Positions 1-9,362 are shown, counted from the stretch's first letter. The stretch is DNA of 64,000 nucleotides from DUQX01 sp050948825 (GCA_050948825.1 JBMNEO010000003.1:186001-250000), one strand, 5' to 3'. Notes: generated by a model not told the origin, from the letters alone. A program made the numbers and translations.

Positions 1-1203
1 ATTCTCCCCTTCAGCCAGGTAATGTGCCATCCCCAGCTCCCGGCTAAAACAGCGATCTTTCAGCATATTTAATGTCTTCATAGCGAGATCATACCAGCGC
101 GGTTCAGCCAGAATTACCGCAGCCTTAAAAAGTGAACGGATCAGCAGGGCATTCCAGCTGACATAAATTGTCCGGTCAATTCGCGGCTTTTCTTGTTTTT
201 GTCTTTCATCCAGCGGTAAAGAATAATACTCTTCGTCGGCATCCTGGGAGCCTGCCCAACCCTCCCTTTCAGGAAGGTAAAGGTTGTTTTCCAGGTAGCG
301 CAACACATCCCTGGCGGCAGCAGCAAAAAATTCATCCCCCGTAAGCTTGCTGGATGTAAGTAGTAAGGACAGCATCCGGGCATTATCCTCAAGCATTTTT
401 TCATAATGGGGTATGCTCCAGTCCCTGGTAGTGCTGTAACGGAAAAAACCTCCTTCCTCAGGGTCGTAGATACCGCCGGAATACATGGAATGCAGGGTTT
501 GCTCAAAGATTTCCCGCCAGTCCTTGCCTCCCTGGTAAAGATAGGCCACCTGTGCCAGCTCCAAAGCTTCAAACATGGGAAATTTAGGAGAGTTACCAAA
601 CCCACCGTATTCCTTATCGTATTGTTCTTTAACCTTATCCGCTGCAAAACCCAACAGATCGGCAAAAGTTTCCGTCTCCAAAGCTCCATCCCCTCTGGCC
701 ACAGTTCTTTTTCCCTTTCTTTGAAAATTTTCTTCTGCTCCGGATATCCCACTATCTCTTATCCGGGCTTCCTTTTTTATTCTTTCAGAGTCTTCCCGGT
801 ATAGTTCAGTTACTTCTTCCATGGATGCCAGCATTTTCTCCGGCGGTATATAAGTAGCACCGGTAATAATATGTCCTTCGGGGGTTAAAAAAGCTGTTGT
901 AGGCCAGCCTCCAAGGTTATAGCGCGCATTTATATCCGGCCTGCGGTCAGTATCCACCCTGATGGGGACAAAATCCCTGTTAATGGTCCGGGTAACCTGC
1001 TTATCGCTATACGTGGTATTATCCATCACATGGCACCAGTGGCACCAGCTTCCGGATATGCTTAACAAAATCGGCTTGTTTTCAGCCTTTGCCTTTTCAA
1101 ATGCTTCGTTACCCCAGGAGTACCAATTTATAGAACTCTGTAAATCCGGTGAAATGCCCTTATTTAATATATGTTTATCCTTATTGTCCTCTTTAAAGTC
1201 CAT
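1..1203 (-). CDS. Thioredoxin-domain protein, DUF255/YyaL family (partial, C-terminus off the window)
   Basis: The 401 visible codons encode a DUF255 thioredoxin-like domain followed by the start of an alpha/alpha-barrel, the arrangement of the YyaL/spermatogenesis-associated protein 20 family. The family signature GSWCHWCHVM sits near residue 50, with the conserved GGWPTTAFLTPEG segment after it. Later HYEKMLEDNARM and SQDADEEYYS motifs are also typical. The start is the ATG at 1201-1203, preceded by GAGGTG about 8 nt upstream. The family probably acts in cytoplasmic redox or carbohydrate chemistry, but its substrate is not known. The gene continues past base 1 of the window. Confidence 0.9.
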   Translation of the reverse strand, partial: MDFKEDNKDKHILNKGISPDLQSSINWYSWGNEAFEKAKAENKPILLSISGSWCHWCHVMDNTTYSDKQVTRTINRDFVPIRVDTDRRPDINARYNLGGWPTTAFLTPEGHIITGATYIPPEKMLASMEEVTELYREDSERIKKEARIRDSGISGAEENFQRKGKRTVARGDGALETETFADLLGFAADKVKEQYDKEYGGFGNSPKFPMFEALELAQVAYLYQGGKDWREIFEQTLHSMYSGGIYDPEEGGFFRYSTTRDWSIPHYEKMLEDNARMLSLLLTSSKLTGDEFFAAAARDVLRYLENNLYLPEREGWAGSQDADEEYYSLPLDERQKQEKPRIDRTIYVSWNALLIRSLFKAAVILAEPRWYDLAMKTLNMLKDRCFSRELGMAHYLAEGEN

Positions 1204-1344
1204 ATTGCATACACCTCACATTTTTTTATATTTTTCCTTGGCAGACTTGTTTTTATGTAGCTGTTGCTAATTGAAAACTTATTGATAACACTTCCCTTGA
1301 AAACTTAGCGTCTAATGGAACTTTCAATATTTGCAACCCTTCCG

Positions 1345-1376
1345 ACAAAAAAGGCATGAAGCTGAGGCTTCATGCC
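1345..1376 (-). terminator. Rho-independent terminator downstream of the DUF4349 lipoprotein
   Basis: A perfect 10-bp stem (1353-1362 with 1367-1376) has a 4-nt loop and is followed on the minus strand by a run of six Ts. It lies about 50 nt past the stop of the lipoprotein gene that ends at 1424. Confidence 0.9.
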
Positions 1377-1423
1377 TAATTCCATCCTATAAAATATTTA
1401 TAATAGTTACCAGAGCTATCTTA

Positions 1424-2443
1424 TTATTTTTTCCCGCCTTCCCCGGGAATTTGAACATCAGTAATATAATTTTTTTGTTCCTGAGCTCTTCTTTTTCTGG
1501 CAGCCGCTCCAACAGCTTTCCAGAGAATAATAATTAATAACAGTAAAGGGATAATTATCGGCAGGGATCCGATGATGACAATCACAAAATTGGCCATACC
1601 ATCCAGAAGACGGTTGGTGTTCAGCGCCATTAGATTCCCGATCCTTTCGCCAAAATTACCAAAACCGTCAACCACTGTCTCCTGGCGCGGGTCTCTTTCC
1701 TCCAGGCGAATATCGATGGTCGAATAATTTACCCTTTCCTGCAAGTGCTTGAACTCAGCGGTCATCGACTCCAGGTCGCCGCGAATCCTTCCCAGTTCTT
1801 TCTCAATCTGCAGGATATCTTCCATGTTCTCCGCCCTGTCCAGAAGCTCGCGCATTCTTTTCTCCTGCGCCTCCAGGTTGGTAATGCGGGCTTCCAGGTC
1901 AATATAATGCATGGTTACATCGCTGGTATTCTCGCTGATATTTTTTGTCTTGCCCAGCCCGTCCAGTATTTCCAGGGCATACGCATACTTATCCTGTGGA
2001 ATACGGATTGACATCTGCCCGGCCCGGCGTTCCCGGGAAAGGTCATAAATTTCCAGCGAGGCCACATAGCCGCCGAGTTGTTTTACCGAGTTCTGGATTT
2101 CTTTGGTCGTTTCTTCTATATCCTCTATTTCCAGAGTAAGCCGGGCATTGAGAATAACATAGCGCACCCCTACCCCTGCCCCGCCCTCTGGTTGAACCCC
2201 GCTGCCATCTTCACCTGCCATCTCTGCTTCTGCACCGGTTGCAGCGCCGGCCGGGGCTCCGCTGTTAGACATACTGTACGCCATTTCCATATCCCTCGCC
2301 TCGGCCATTTCCTGCGGAGCCATCGCCGGCGCTGAATCCTTAGTACCAGCGCCCCCGCAACCGGCCAGGCCGGCAAGGGAAAAGATAACCAGCATTAATA
2401 CCGCCATATAATGGAAATGCTTTTTCTTACTGAACTTAACCAT
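1424..2443 (-). CDS. DUF4349 domain lipoprotein
   Basis: A 339-residue protein with a lipoprotein signal (hydrophobic stretch ending LAGLAGCGG, lipidated Cys near residue 29). An acidic, low-complexity linker follows, then a DUF4349 region (RYVILNARLTLEIEDIE, then QLGGYVASLE) with a coiled coil around residues 190-240 (ITNLEAQEKRMRELLDRAE). A C-terminal membrane helix near residues 285-310 ends in a basic tail. The protein is therefore probably anchored at both ends on the outer face of the membrane. The start ATG has AGGAG 8 nt upstream. It is a single-gene unit with its own terminator. The biochemical role of DUF4349 is unknown. Confidence 0.88.
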   Translation of the reverse strand: MVKFSKKKHFHYMAVLMLVIFSLAGLAGCGGAGTKDSAPAMAPQEMAEARDMEMAYSMSNSGAPAGAATGAEAEMAGEDGSGVQPEGGAGVGVRYVILNARLTLEIEDIEETTKEIQNSVKQLGGYVASLEIYDLSRERRAGQMSIRIPQDKYAYALEILDGLGKTKNISENTSDVTMHYIDLEARITNLEAQEKRMRELLDRAENMEDILQIEKELGRIRGDLESMTAEFKHLQERVNYSTIDIRLEERDPRQETVVDGFGNFGERIGNLMALNTNRLLDGMANFVIVIIGSLPIIIPLLLLIIILWKAVGAAARKRRAQEQKNYITDVQIPGEGGKK

Positions 2444-2589
2444 CTTTTTACTCCTACCCTTAAATCAAAGGATAAGAGTTCTCCCCCCCTTTTTTTATTC
2501 TACTAATAAAACGTTTCAACCGTAAAAAGGTTCCCCCCCCCGCCCCTCCGGAAATATATTTTTGCGGAAATAAATAATTAATCTCCAAC

Positions 2590-2622
2590 TTAAAAAATAA
2601 ACCGGAAGATTAAACCTTCCGG
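2590..2622 (-). terminator. Terminator of the flavin/Fe-S oxidoreductase gene
   Basis: CCGGAAG (2602-2608) pairs with CTTCCGG (2616-2622). On the minus strand the hairpin is followed by TTTATTTTTT. It lies about 45 nt beyond the stop at 2668. Confidence 0.8.
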
Positions 2623-2667
2623 CTACAAAAAAGCAGTATCTTTAAAATACCTTTAATAATTTTAGCT

Positions 2668-4752
2668 TTACCTCTTCCCAAGCTCCTCAATCTTCTGCAA
2701 TGCTTCGCCTGCAGCCTGGCCAAAGTCAGCCACCTCTTCCGGTTTAAAGCTGCAGAGGGCAAGGCGGTCTTCCTCCAGACCGACGTCTTTGAGGATGGAT
2801 TTAACGCGGCTCACGCGCTGGCCGGCCCAGTAAAGGGTTTGCTGGAAAGGACAGCTGTTTGTCTCGTTTTCCGCGCAGCCCGCTACAATAACTCCATCCG
2901 CACCCAGCTCAAAGGCCTTGAGCATATGCAAAGTATCGATCTTGGAAATACAGGGGAATTTTACAACCTCCACGTTAGCGGGTTTATCTTTGAGGAAATT
3001 GTTAAATTCCGGCAGGGCATAGGCACCGAGCCCGCAGGATAACACCAATACTGACGGTTTTCCGTTTCTGGAAGCCACCAACCGCTTAACAGCAGGCTCC
3101 AGTTCCTTTTCCGCTTCTTCAATATACGGGGCTCGAAATTCAATAGCCAGGTTGGGGCATACGGTCAGGCAGAGCCCGCAGGCCTGGCACTGGAAATCGC
3201 GGATCATCAGATCGCCCTGATCGCTTACTACGGGCACGTTATAGGGGCAGGTGCGCAGGCAGGTCAGGCAGTCGGCGCATTTTTCCACAATCCTCTGTGC
3301 TCCGGCAGCGCATCCCAGGCAGCGGGCGCTTTCCCAGACGGCCATAGCCATGGTATAGCCTTTTTCCACCGGCCGGAAGTTATCGGAACGCTCTTCCGGG
3401 GTGAGCATCGGAATCTCGTGGCGGTCTATTCTTTTCACTTTCTCCGCTACATCGGAAGCCAGCTCGGGCAGGGGCTGTTCTTCTTCAATCATCGAGCTAA
3501 TGAAAGGTTTCCCCTCCAGATAGTAACTAATCGCCATGGCAGCTACCCTGCCGTTGGCCATAGCTTTTACTGCCGTACTGGGGCCATTTACGATCTCACC
3601 GCAGGCGAAAACCCCTTCTACCGGTGTTTTCATGGTGGCAGGATCAAAGACCATTCGTCCTCTCTCGTCTACAGGGATATCGGCTTTCTTTACAGCTTCG
3701 AGATCAGCCCCCTGTCCAATGGCAAAAATAACCGTATTACCCGGTAAAAACATCACATTATCTTCATTATAGGTGGGATTAAACCTTCCCTGCGCGTCAA
3801 AAACAGACGGGCATTCTTTGACTTCGAGGCCCTGAATTACCCCGTTTTCTATCCTGACAGCCTTGGGACCCCAGGAAAAGTTGAACTCGACCCCCTCTTC
3901 CTTAGCCTCCTCGATCTCCCAGGGGAAAGCGGGAATCTCCTTCTCCGATTCCAGGCAAACCTGCCTTACCTTTGACGCACCACAGCGGACAGCCGAGCGG
4001 GCAACGTCCATCGCCACGTTGCCACCGCCGATAACAACTACCTCACGACCGTCGAGTCGGAAATTGTCTCTTTTCGAAGCCTTTAAAAAATCCAGCGCCA
4101 GAAGCACATCGCTGTGATCGGCACCAGGAATAGGCAGCCCGCGGCTGGCCGTAAGACCAACTGCTATAAGTATCGATTTGAAGCCTTCCTTCCGAAGGTC
4201 TTCCACCCCAAAATCAGTACCGAATTCTACTTCTGTCTTAAACTCAACGCCGAGTTTTTTCAAGTTTTCAATATCCTTCTCTACGGTCTCATCGGGAAGA
4301 CGGTAGAGGGGAATAAAATTCCGCGGAGCACCACCCAGGTATTTTTCACGTTCAAAAACAGTTACGGAGCAACCCTGCAGCGCCAGGTCAAAAGCTGCAA
4401 TTAACCCTGCCGGTCCGGAACCGATAACGGCTACCTTTTTAGCGGGATCAACCTTTGCCGGAGACTGAAAATCTGCCTCTCCGAACTCCACCGCCGCTCT
4501 TTTTAAACCCCGTATGGAAAGAGGTTTGTCAACATTCTGGCGCCTGCACTCATCTTCGCAATGGTGTGCACAAATTGTACCGCAAACCGAAGAAAGCGGG
4601 TTTGACCTTTTTATGACCTCCAGAGAACGATCAAAATCTCCGATAGCAATCAGACGCAAATACTCCCGTACTTCCTGATGAATGGGACAAGCCGCCTGAC
4701 AGGGGGGGATACCGGGAGAACCCTCTTTTAATACACTGCTGGCATTTGTCAT
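2668..4752 (-). CDS. FAD/NAD(P) oxidoreductase of the GltD type with ferredoxin and MvhD-like C-terminal domains
   Basis: About 694 residues. An N-terminal Fe-S binding helical domain like glutamate synthase small subunit comes first (CQAACPIHQEVREYL, then CGTICAHHCEDEC). Two Rossmann folds for FAD and NAD(P) follow (VAVIGSGPAGL near 110, VVVIGGGNVAMD near 240). A cysteine-rich stretch and two 4Fe-4S motifs (CADCLTCLRTCPYNVP, CQACGLCLTVCPNLA) lie near 490-550. The C-terminal domain resembles MvhD/FrhD (VLSCG, FPCISKID, GCAENETNSCPF). MvhD-type domains pass electrons between hydrogenase or formate dehydrogenase modules and HdrA-like flavoproteins, so an electron-transfer role is likely. A GTG at 4761 overlaps the AAGGAG, so the ATG at 4752, 8 nt after it, is preferred. 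Confidence 0.88.
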   Translation of the reverse strand: MTNASSVLKEGSPGIPPCQAACPIHQEVREYLRLIAIGDFDRSLEVIKRSNPLSSVCGTICAHHCEDECRRQNVDKPLSIRGLKRAAVEFGEADFQSPAKVDPAKKVAVIGSGPAGLIAAFDLALQGCSVTVFEREKYLGGAPRNFIPLYRLPDETVEKDIENLKKLGVEFKTEVEFGTDFGVEDLRKEGFKSILIAVGLTASRGLPIPGADHSDVLLALDFLKASKRDNFRLDGREVVVIGGGNVAMDVARSAVRCGASKVRQVCLESEKEIPAFPWEIEEAKEEGVEFNFSWGPKAVRIENGVIQGLEVKECPSVFDAQGRFNPTYNEDNVMFLPGNTVIFAIGQGADLEAVKKADIPVDERGRMVFDPATMKTPVEGVFACGEIVNGPSTAVKAMANGRVAAMAISYYLEGKPFISSMIEEEQPLPELASDVAEKVKRIDRHEIPMLTPEERSDNFRPVEKGYTMAMAVWESARCLGCAAGAQRIVEKCADCLTCLRTCPYNVPVVSDQGDLMIRDFQCQACGLCLTVCPNLAIEFRAPYIEEAEKELEPAVKRLVASRNGKPSVLVLSCGLGAYALPEFNNFLKDKPANVEVVKFPCISKIDTLHMLKAFELGADGVIVAGCAENETNSCPFQQTLYWAGQRVSRVKSILKDVGLEEDRLALCSFKPEEVADFGQAAGEALQKIEELGKR

Positions 4753-5060
4753 CTTTTCCACTCCTTCTAAATTATTTGCCTCCTTCCGGAACTCCGTGCT
4801 TTAAAAGGCAGAAAACATCCCCAAATTAATTAACCTGACCTCCGTTCTTTCTTTTTATAATTATTCTTCTTCAGAAACATTTTTCCTGCTGGAAAACACT
4901 ATTTTTTCAACTTTCAACCTTTCATCCCTCCTCCGTCCTATCTTCAAAACAAGCAATATTACACAAACCGATTAAAAGGATTTGTATTTTCAAAAGCGAA
5001 TTACTATTAAACGGCATACTCATGATATTGAAAGGAGGCCAGGCCATTTGCCGGCAGTGA
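4753..5060. other. Divergent intergenic region without a gene
   Basis: This 308-nt AT-rich gap separates the leftward oxidoreductase from the rightward carbonic anhydrase gene. A weak TTGTAT/TATTAA pair with 17-bp spacing (4981-5009) could drive the rightward gene. AAAGGAGG lies at 5031-5038. No open frame of note was seen. Confidence 0.4.
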
Positions 5061-5618
5061 ATGGCCGCAAAAGCAGTGGTAATACTTCCATATAAAGGTA
5101 AAACGCCAAAAGTCGCCAAAGGAGCTTTTATCGCACCCACAGCAGCGCTTGTCGGTGATGTGACAGTAGAAGAAGGGGCAAGCATCTGGTTTGGAGCAGT
5201 TCTGCGCGGGGATGTTGGCCCAATTGTGGTAAAAGCAGGTGCCAATCTGCAGGATAATACTGTGGTCCATACCCATTTCGACAGTGAGACCGTTATTGGT
5301 GAAAATGCATCAATTGCTCATGGTGCGATATTACATAATTGTACTATAGGAAAAAGCGCGGTCGTGGGTATTAATGCTGTGGTACTGGATGGTGCAAGCG
5401 TAGGAGACGAATCAATTATCGCTGCCGGCAGTGTCGTAGCTGTTAACACTGTCATACCGCCCCGGTGCTTAGCGGTTGGCAGCCCTGCAGAAGCAAAAAA
5501 GGAAATTTCCGGGAATTCACTATGGTATGTCAAAAAAAGCAGTGAGGCATACCACGTTCTGCGCGACGACTACCTGAAGCAGGGTCTCGGGATTATTCAA
5601 GAATCCGAAAATATATAA
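5061..5618 (+). CDS. Gamma-class carbonic anhydrase family protein
   Basis: A 185-residue left-handed beta-helix protein with hexapeptide repeats. Family hallmarks include ILPYKGKTPKV, SIWFGAVLRGD and NTVVHTHFDSETVIGE. His residues in the VHTHF and ASIAHGA segments match zinc ligands of the Cam/YrdA group. The likely reaction is CO2/bicarbonate interconversion in the cytoplasm, though many YrdA-type members are untested. A stop codon lies directly before the ATG, so no longer start is possible. Oddly, the good AAAGGAGG at 5031-5038 is 22 nt away, unusually far, and a 15-codon frame from TTG 5048 lies between. It stands alone between the oxidoreductase and cinA. Confidence 0.9.
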   Translation: MAAKAVVILPYKGKTPKVAKGAFIAPTAALVGDVTVEEGASIWFGAVLRGDVGPIVVKAGANLQDNTVVHTHFDSETVIGENASIAHGAILHNCTIGKSAVVGINAVVLDGASVGDESIIAAGSVVAVNTVIPPRCLAVGSPAEAKKEISGNSLWYVKKSSEAYHVLRDDYLKQGLGIIQESENI

Positions 5619-5729
5619 TTCCGGCCAATAAAAGAATAAGGCATTTGATCAGGCTCTGTTAAAGTAATTCTGTTGAGTTAGCGTTAATATTCAATCGGAT
5701 AAGAGGCCATGCCGGACACAACAATATTA

Positions 5730-5759
5730 ATTAAGGGAAGTCAACCGGCTTCCCTTAAT
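5730..5759. terminator. Bidirectional terminator hairpin between convergent genes
   Basis: A perfect 11-bp stem (5730-5740 with 5749-5759) with an 8-nt loop lies between the convergent carbonic anhydrase and cinA genes. The U-tracts are imperfect on both sides, so it may serve both directions. Confidence 0.7.
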
Positions 5760-5793
5760 CGCTTATACCCGTTTTTTCATACAAAAGCACACG

Positions 5794-7056
5794 CTATTTT
5801 GCTCTTAATATACCAAGGAGGTAAAGGCGCAGGAGATTTAACGCCGTTTGTGTGGCCCTCTCCTTTACATCCAGGCGGTTTCCCCAAAATTCAAAGCGGT
5901 TACAAAATTGAAACCGGTCCCCTTCCAGAGCAATGTAGGTTAACCCCACGGGTTTGCCGGGGGTCTCCCCCCCGGGGCCGGCTATCCCGGTTATTCCCAG
6001 GCCGATATCTGCATGGCAGAGCCGGCGAACGCCTGATGCCATCTCCCTGGCAACTTCATCGCTGACAGCCCCAAGAGAAGCTATAAGCTCCGGATCGACA
6101 CCGAGAATATTTATTTTTGCTTCATTGCTGTAAGTTACCAAACCGGCCAGGAAGTACCTGGAACTATCGGGAATGTTGGTCAAACGGTGGCTTAATAGCC
6201 CCCCGCTGCAGGACTCTGCCAGAGCCAGCGTTTTACCTTTTTCCCAGAGCAATTTAGCTACCGCATATTCCAGATCCTCCCCATCCTCCCCGTATATATA
6301 GTTACCGAGGATTTTCCTGACCTCTTCCACTTTGCGTTTAATAAGCTCCCCTGCTTCCTCTGGAGAACTGCCGTGCGCGGTAATGCGCAAATGAACCTCC
6401 GCTCCCTTCGCCAGGGGGGCCAGGGTGGGGTTGTCCTGGTTTTCCAGCAGGGGTTTGATCATCTCCGCCATGGCTGATTCGCCCAGACCGATAATACGCA
6501 GCACTTTGGATTGCAATATGCCCAGGTTACCCTGCTCCTGCAATTTTTCACGTAGCAGTGGAATGACCTGCTCCTTAAACATCGGTAACATCTCCCGTGG
6601 AGGCCCTGGCAATAGAATAATAAACTTCCCTTCTGCCTCCAGGTAAATGCCGGGAGCAGTTCCTCTGTCATTATAAAACAATCTCCCCCCGCGCGGGACC
6701 ATTGTCTGCCTGAGATTCATCGCTACCATCGGCCGCTTAAAACGCGCAAAAAATTTTTCCAGCTTTTCTTCCCAGGCTTTATTTTTCTCCAGGGGAAGCT
6801 CCAAAACCCTGGCCACAGTTTCCCGGGTTATATCATCATCGGTAGGCCCCAGGCCTCCGGTTAAGATGATTAAATCAGCCCTGCCCAGTGCCTGGCGGAA
6901 AACATCCGCAAGTCTTTCTTCATTATCCCCTACTACCGCCTGGTAATAAACACCTACTCCAAGAGAAGATAACTCCCTGGCGATATCCCTGGCATTGGTG
7001 TTGGTAGTCTGTCCCATAAGAAGCTCGGTTCCTACGGCAATTATCTCACAGCGCAC
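5794..7056 (-). CDS. cinA: CinA-family protein (NMN deamidase / ADP-ribose pyrophosphatase type)
   Basis: About 420 residues in two domains. The N-terminal molybdopterin-binding-like domain has EIIAVGTELLMGQ and LTGGLGPTDDD. The C-terminal PncC domain has ALAESCSGGLLSHRLT and VTYSNEAKINILGV. PncC domains deamidate nicotinamide mononucleotide in pyridine nucleotide salvage; CinA is also linked to competence. The GTG at 7056 has GGGAG 5-6 nt upstream and gives the usual N-terminus M-R-C-E-I-I-A-V-G. An upstream in-frame GTG at 7068 has no ribosome binding site. Here it is monocistronic and not next to recA. Confidence 0.93.
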   Translation of the reverse strand: MRCEIIAVGTELLMGQTTNTNARDIARELSSLGVGVYYQAVVGDNEERLADVFRQALGRADLIILTGGLGPTDDDITRETVARVLELPLEKNKAWEEKLEKFFARFKRPMVAMNLRQTMVPRGGRLFYNDRGTAPGIYLEAEGKFIILLPGPPREMLPMFKEQVIPLLREKLQEQGNLGILQSKVLRIIGLGESAMAEMIKPLLENQDNPTLAPLAKGAEVHLRITAHGSSPEEAGELIKRKVEEVRKILGNYIYGEDGEDLEYAVAKLLWEKGKTLALAESCSGGLLSHRLTNIPDSSRYFLAGLVTYSNEAKINILGVDPELIASLGAVSDEVAREMASGVRRLCHADIGLGITGIAGPGGETPGKPVGLTYIALEGDRFQFCNRFEFWGNRLDVKERATQTALNLLRLYLLGILRAK

Positions 7057-7125
7057 TCTATCTCCCACTTTCTATATGTACTCTACAATATAATATTATC
7101 AAATTTACAGCTCGGCAATACATAT

Positions 7126-7169
7126 AAAAAAAGAACCCCTGCCAAAAGCCATATCGTTAACAGGGATTC
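7126..7169 (-). terminator. Terminator of glutamate dehydrogenase gene
   Basis: On the minus strand GAATCCCTG pairs with CAGGGGTTC around a ~19-nt loop and is followed by seven Ts. It lies 25 nt after the gdhA stop. Confidence 0.8.
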
Positions 7170-7194
7170 AGGCTGTCAGGAAGTTCGGGAAGTA

Positions 7195-8472
7195 CTATAC
7201 CCATCCACGCAGCTTAATAGCATCTGCAACCCTTTTCACAGCAACGGTATAAGCTGCCTGCCTCATATTTATTTTATAATCTCTTGAAGTTTTCAGTACG
7301 GAATGATAGGCAGCGGTTATTTTTTTATCCAGCCGCTCATATACTGCTTCCTCCTCCCAGTAATACATGGAAAAGTTCTGGACCATTTCAAAATATGATA
7401 CTGTTACTCCCCCTGCGTTGCATAAAAAATCGGGCAAAAGATGAACGCCTTTTTGATATAGAATTTCATCCGCATCCGGTGTTGTCGGCCCGTTGGCAAA
7501 TTCCGCAACTATTGCCGCCTTAACCCGCGGGGCATTATTCTCCGTGATGACGTTTTCCAGCGCGCAGGGACAAATCACATCCACGTCCAGTTCCAGAAGC
7601 TCTTCATTGGAAATAGCCTTTGCGCCTGGATAATTGATCACCGAACCAGTTTTCATTTTATACTCATATACGGATTGAGGATCCAGACCGTCTTTATTAT
7701 ATAACCCGCCTCTGCTGTCACTAATCGCGGTTATTTTACATCCGAATAATGTGTTGGCCAGACTTGCCACATGATAGCCTGCATTTCCATAACCCTGTAC
7801 GGCAACGCTCGCGCCGTTTAAATCCAGGCCGCAGGCTTTTGCCGCCTCACGCAAAACATAAAGGCCGCCGCGGGCTGTCGCATCCCCCCTCCCAAGCGAG
7901 CCTCCAAGAACAGGCGGCTTGCCGGTGATAACGCCAAATTGATTTTTACCGGCGATTTTGGAGTATTCGTCCATCATCCAGGCCATAATCCGGGGGTTTG
8001 TATATACATCTGGCGCAGGAATATCTGCTTCCGGGCCGATAAACTGCCAGAGGGAAGAGATATAGCCCCTGCTCAGACGTTCAAGCTCACCCATTGACAT
8101 CTCTTTGGGGTTACAGATAACGCCGCCCTTACCACCGCCAAGGGGCAAGTTCAGAAGAGAGCTTTTCCACGTCATCCAGGTCGCAAGTGCTCTCACCGTG
8201 TCGATAGTCTCGTCAGGATGGAATCTGATACCTCCCTTTGCAGGCCCCAGGGCATCGTTATGTACCACCCTGAAACCTTGGAAAACTTTGACGGATCCGT
8301 TATCCATGCGCACAGGAATGGAAACGTGTATTTCCCTCCTCGGAACCCGGATTATTGCGTGTATGTTCGGATCAAGGTTAAGAAAATCCGCACAACTATC
8401 ACATTGTTTTTGAGCAATTTCAAAGGGATTAGTGCTGATTAGTTTCTGATCTTTCTTTTGAGCTATTGTCAT
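7195..8472 (-). CDS. gdhA: Glu/Leu/Phe/Val dehydrogenase (glutamate dehydrogenase)
   Basis: About 425 residues, the usual length for hexameric glutamate dehydrogenases. The N-terminal domain carries the catalytic Lys region (NLPLGGGKGGV) and substrate-binding AKGGIRFHPDET. The C-terminal Rossmann fold has VQGYGNAG, and an Asp after the second strand (AISDSRGG) favours NAD(H) over NADP(H). It interconverts glutamate with 2-oxoglutarate and ammonia in the cytoplasm. The start is the ATG at 8472 with GGGAGG 11 nt upstream; a longer frame to 8511 lacks a ribosome site. It is monocistronic, with a recognisable promoter and terminator. Confidence 0.93.
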   Translation of the reverse strand: MTIAQKKDQKLISTNPFEIAQKQCDSCADFLNLDPNIHAIIRVPRREIHVSIPVRMDNGSVKVFQGFRVVHNDALGPAKGGIRFHPDETIDTVRALATWMTWKSSLLNLPLGGGKGGVICNPKEMSMGELERLSRGYISSLWQFIGPEADIPAPDVYTNPRIMAWMMDEYSKIAGKNQFGVITGKPPVLGGSLGRGDATARGGLYVLREAAKACGLDLNGASVAVQGYGNAGYHVASLANTLFGCKITAISDSRGGLYNKDGLDPQSVYEYKMKTGSVINYPGAKAISNEELLELDVDVICPCALENVITENNAPRVKAAIVAEFANGPTTPDADEILYQKGVHLLPDFLCNAGGVTVSYFEMVQNFSMYYWEEEAVYERLDKKITAAYHSVLKTSRDYKINMRQAAYTVAVKRVADAIKLRGWV

Positions 8473-8528
8473 ATATTTTTGTACCTCCCATTTATCCAAA
8501 CCGCCGAACAAAGAAATTATTACCTCAA

Positions 8529-8557
8529 ATCTTAAAAATATTTTCGCAATGTGGCAA
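8529..8557 (-). promoter_or_regulatory. Candidate sigma-A promoter for gdhA
   Basis: On the minus strand TTGCCA (8552-8557) and TAAGAT (8529-8534) are separated by 17 bp, placing transcription start about 50 nt before the gdhA ATG. The rest of the 8473-8816 gap holds no gene and separates divergent units. Confidence 0.55.
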
Positions 8558-8816
8558 CTTTTTTTTAATTATAATGAAGGATTTTCTTCATGTCAATAAT
8601 TTTTGATTCCCTGATCTTGCTATAAACCGCCTCTTACCGCCAACCTGTGCTGTAAAACCCGCAACTGGCTTGCCTGCATAAGGGTGCAGGTCATCACCGC
8701 TGCAATAGGCAAAACACTAATTTGACGGCAAACTTGAAAATTTATTAGGAGCAAAAGACAATTCTATGTTAAAATAACATTATAGGTGACGAACTTTAAG
8801 ATGGGGAAATGTATTT

Positions 8817-9320
8817 ATGAAGCAAAGCGCATTAGAAAAACTCTACCATCAATATTTTAATAAAACGTACCGTACTGCATTCCTGGTCACAGGAGATCAT
8901 CAAATGGCCGAAGATGCAGCACAAGAAGCGTTTTTTAAAGCATTTTCCAATCTAGATACATTAAGAGACCTGGATAAATTCGGCCCCTGGGTTAATGTAA
9001 TTGCAAGCAATTATGCTATAGATATGCTGAGGAAAAAGAAAAAAATGATCTTTACGGATAATTTTGCTGCACACGCCGATCGTAACCCGGGCAACTCACC
9101 GCAGGATGCCTGGGAAAAGAATGAGGAAGCTCAGGAAATTAGAGATGCCCTTCTGCTGCTTGAACCCGAAGAACGGGAAATTCTTGTTTTAAAATATTTT
9201 AACGAGTTAAGCATAAATGAAATTTCCGCCATCGTTAATGTCCCGCAAGGAACAATTAAGTCAAGGTTGTTTCGTGCCCGAAAAAAAGTTCGTAAATTGC
9301 TGCAACCTAAAAAACAATAA
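8817..9320 (+). CDS. ECF-type RNA polymerase sigma factor
   Basis: A 167-residue sigma-70 family protein with regions 2 and 4 only. Region 2 is seen as TGDHQMAEDAAQEAFFKAF with the following DLDKFGPWVNVIASN. Region 4 is EILVLKYFNELSINEISA and the recognition helix VPQGTIKSRLFRARKKV. It is the SigW/SigX-like architecture, used for envelope stress or surface responses. The start ATG has only a weak GGGGA upstream. It is followed after 75 nt by a membrane protein with the layout of a cognate anti-sigma factor, so the two probably form an autoregulated pair. Confidence 0.92.
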   Translation: MKQSALEKLYHQYFNKTYRTAFLVTGDHQMAEDAAQEAFFKAFSNLDTLRDLDKFGPWVNVIASNYAIDMLRKKKKMIFTDNFAAHADRNPGNSPQDAWEKNEEAQEIRDALLLLEPEEREILVLKYFNELSINEISAIVNVPQGTIKSRLFRARKKVRKLLQPKKQ

Positions 9321-9362
9321 TAACGTCTATTAAGTAAGCTTGATAGGATTTATAGGATTAAT

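Noticed and set aside
2500..2560. C-rich run near 2534-2545 as a regulatory element
   Set aside because: A short homopolymer in a small intergenic gap with no further structure.
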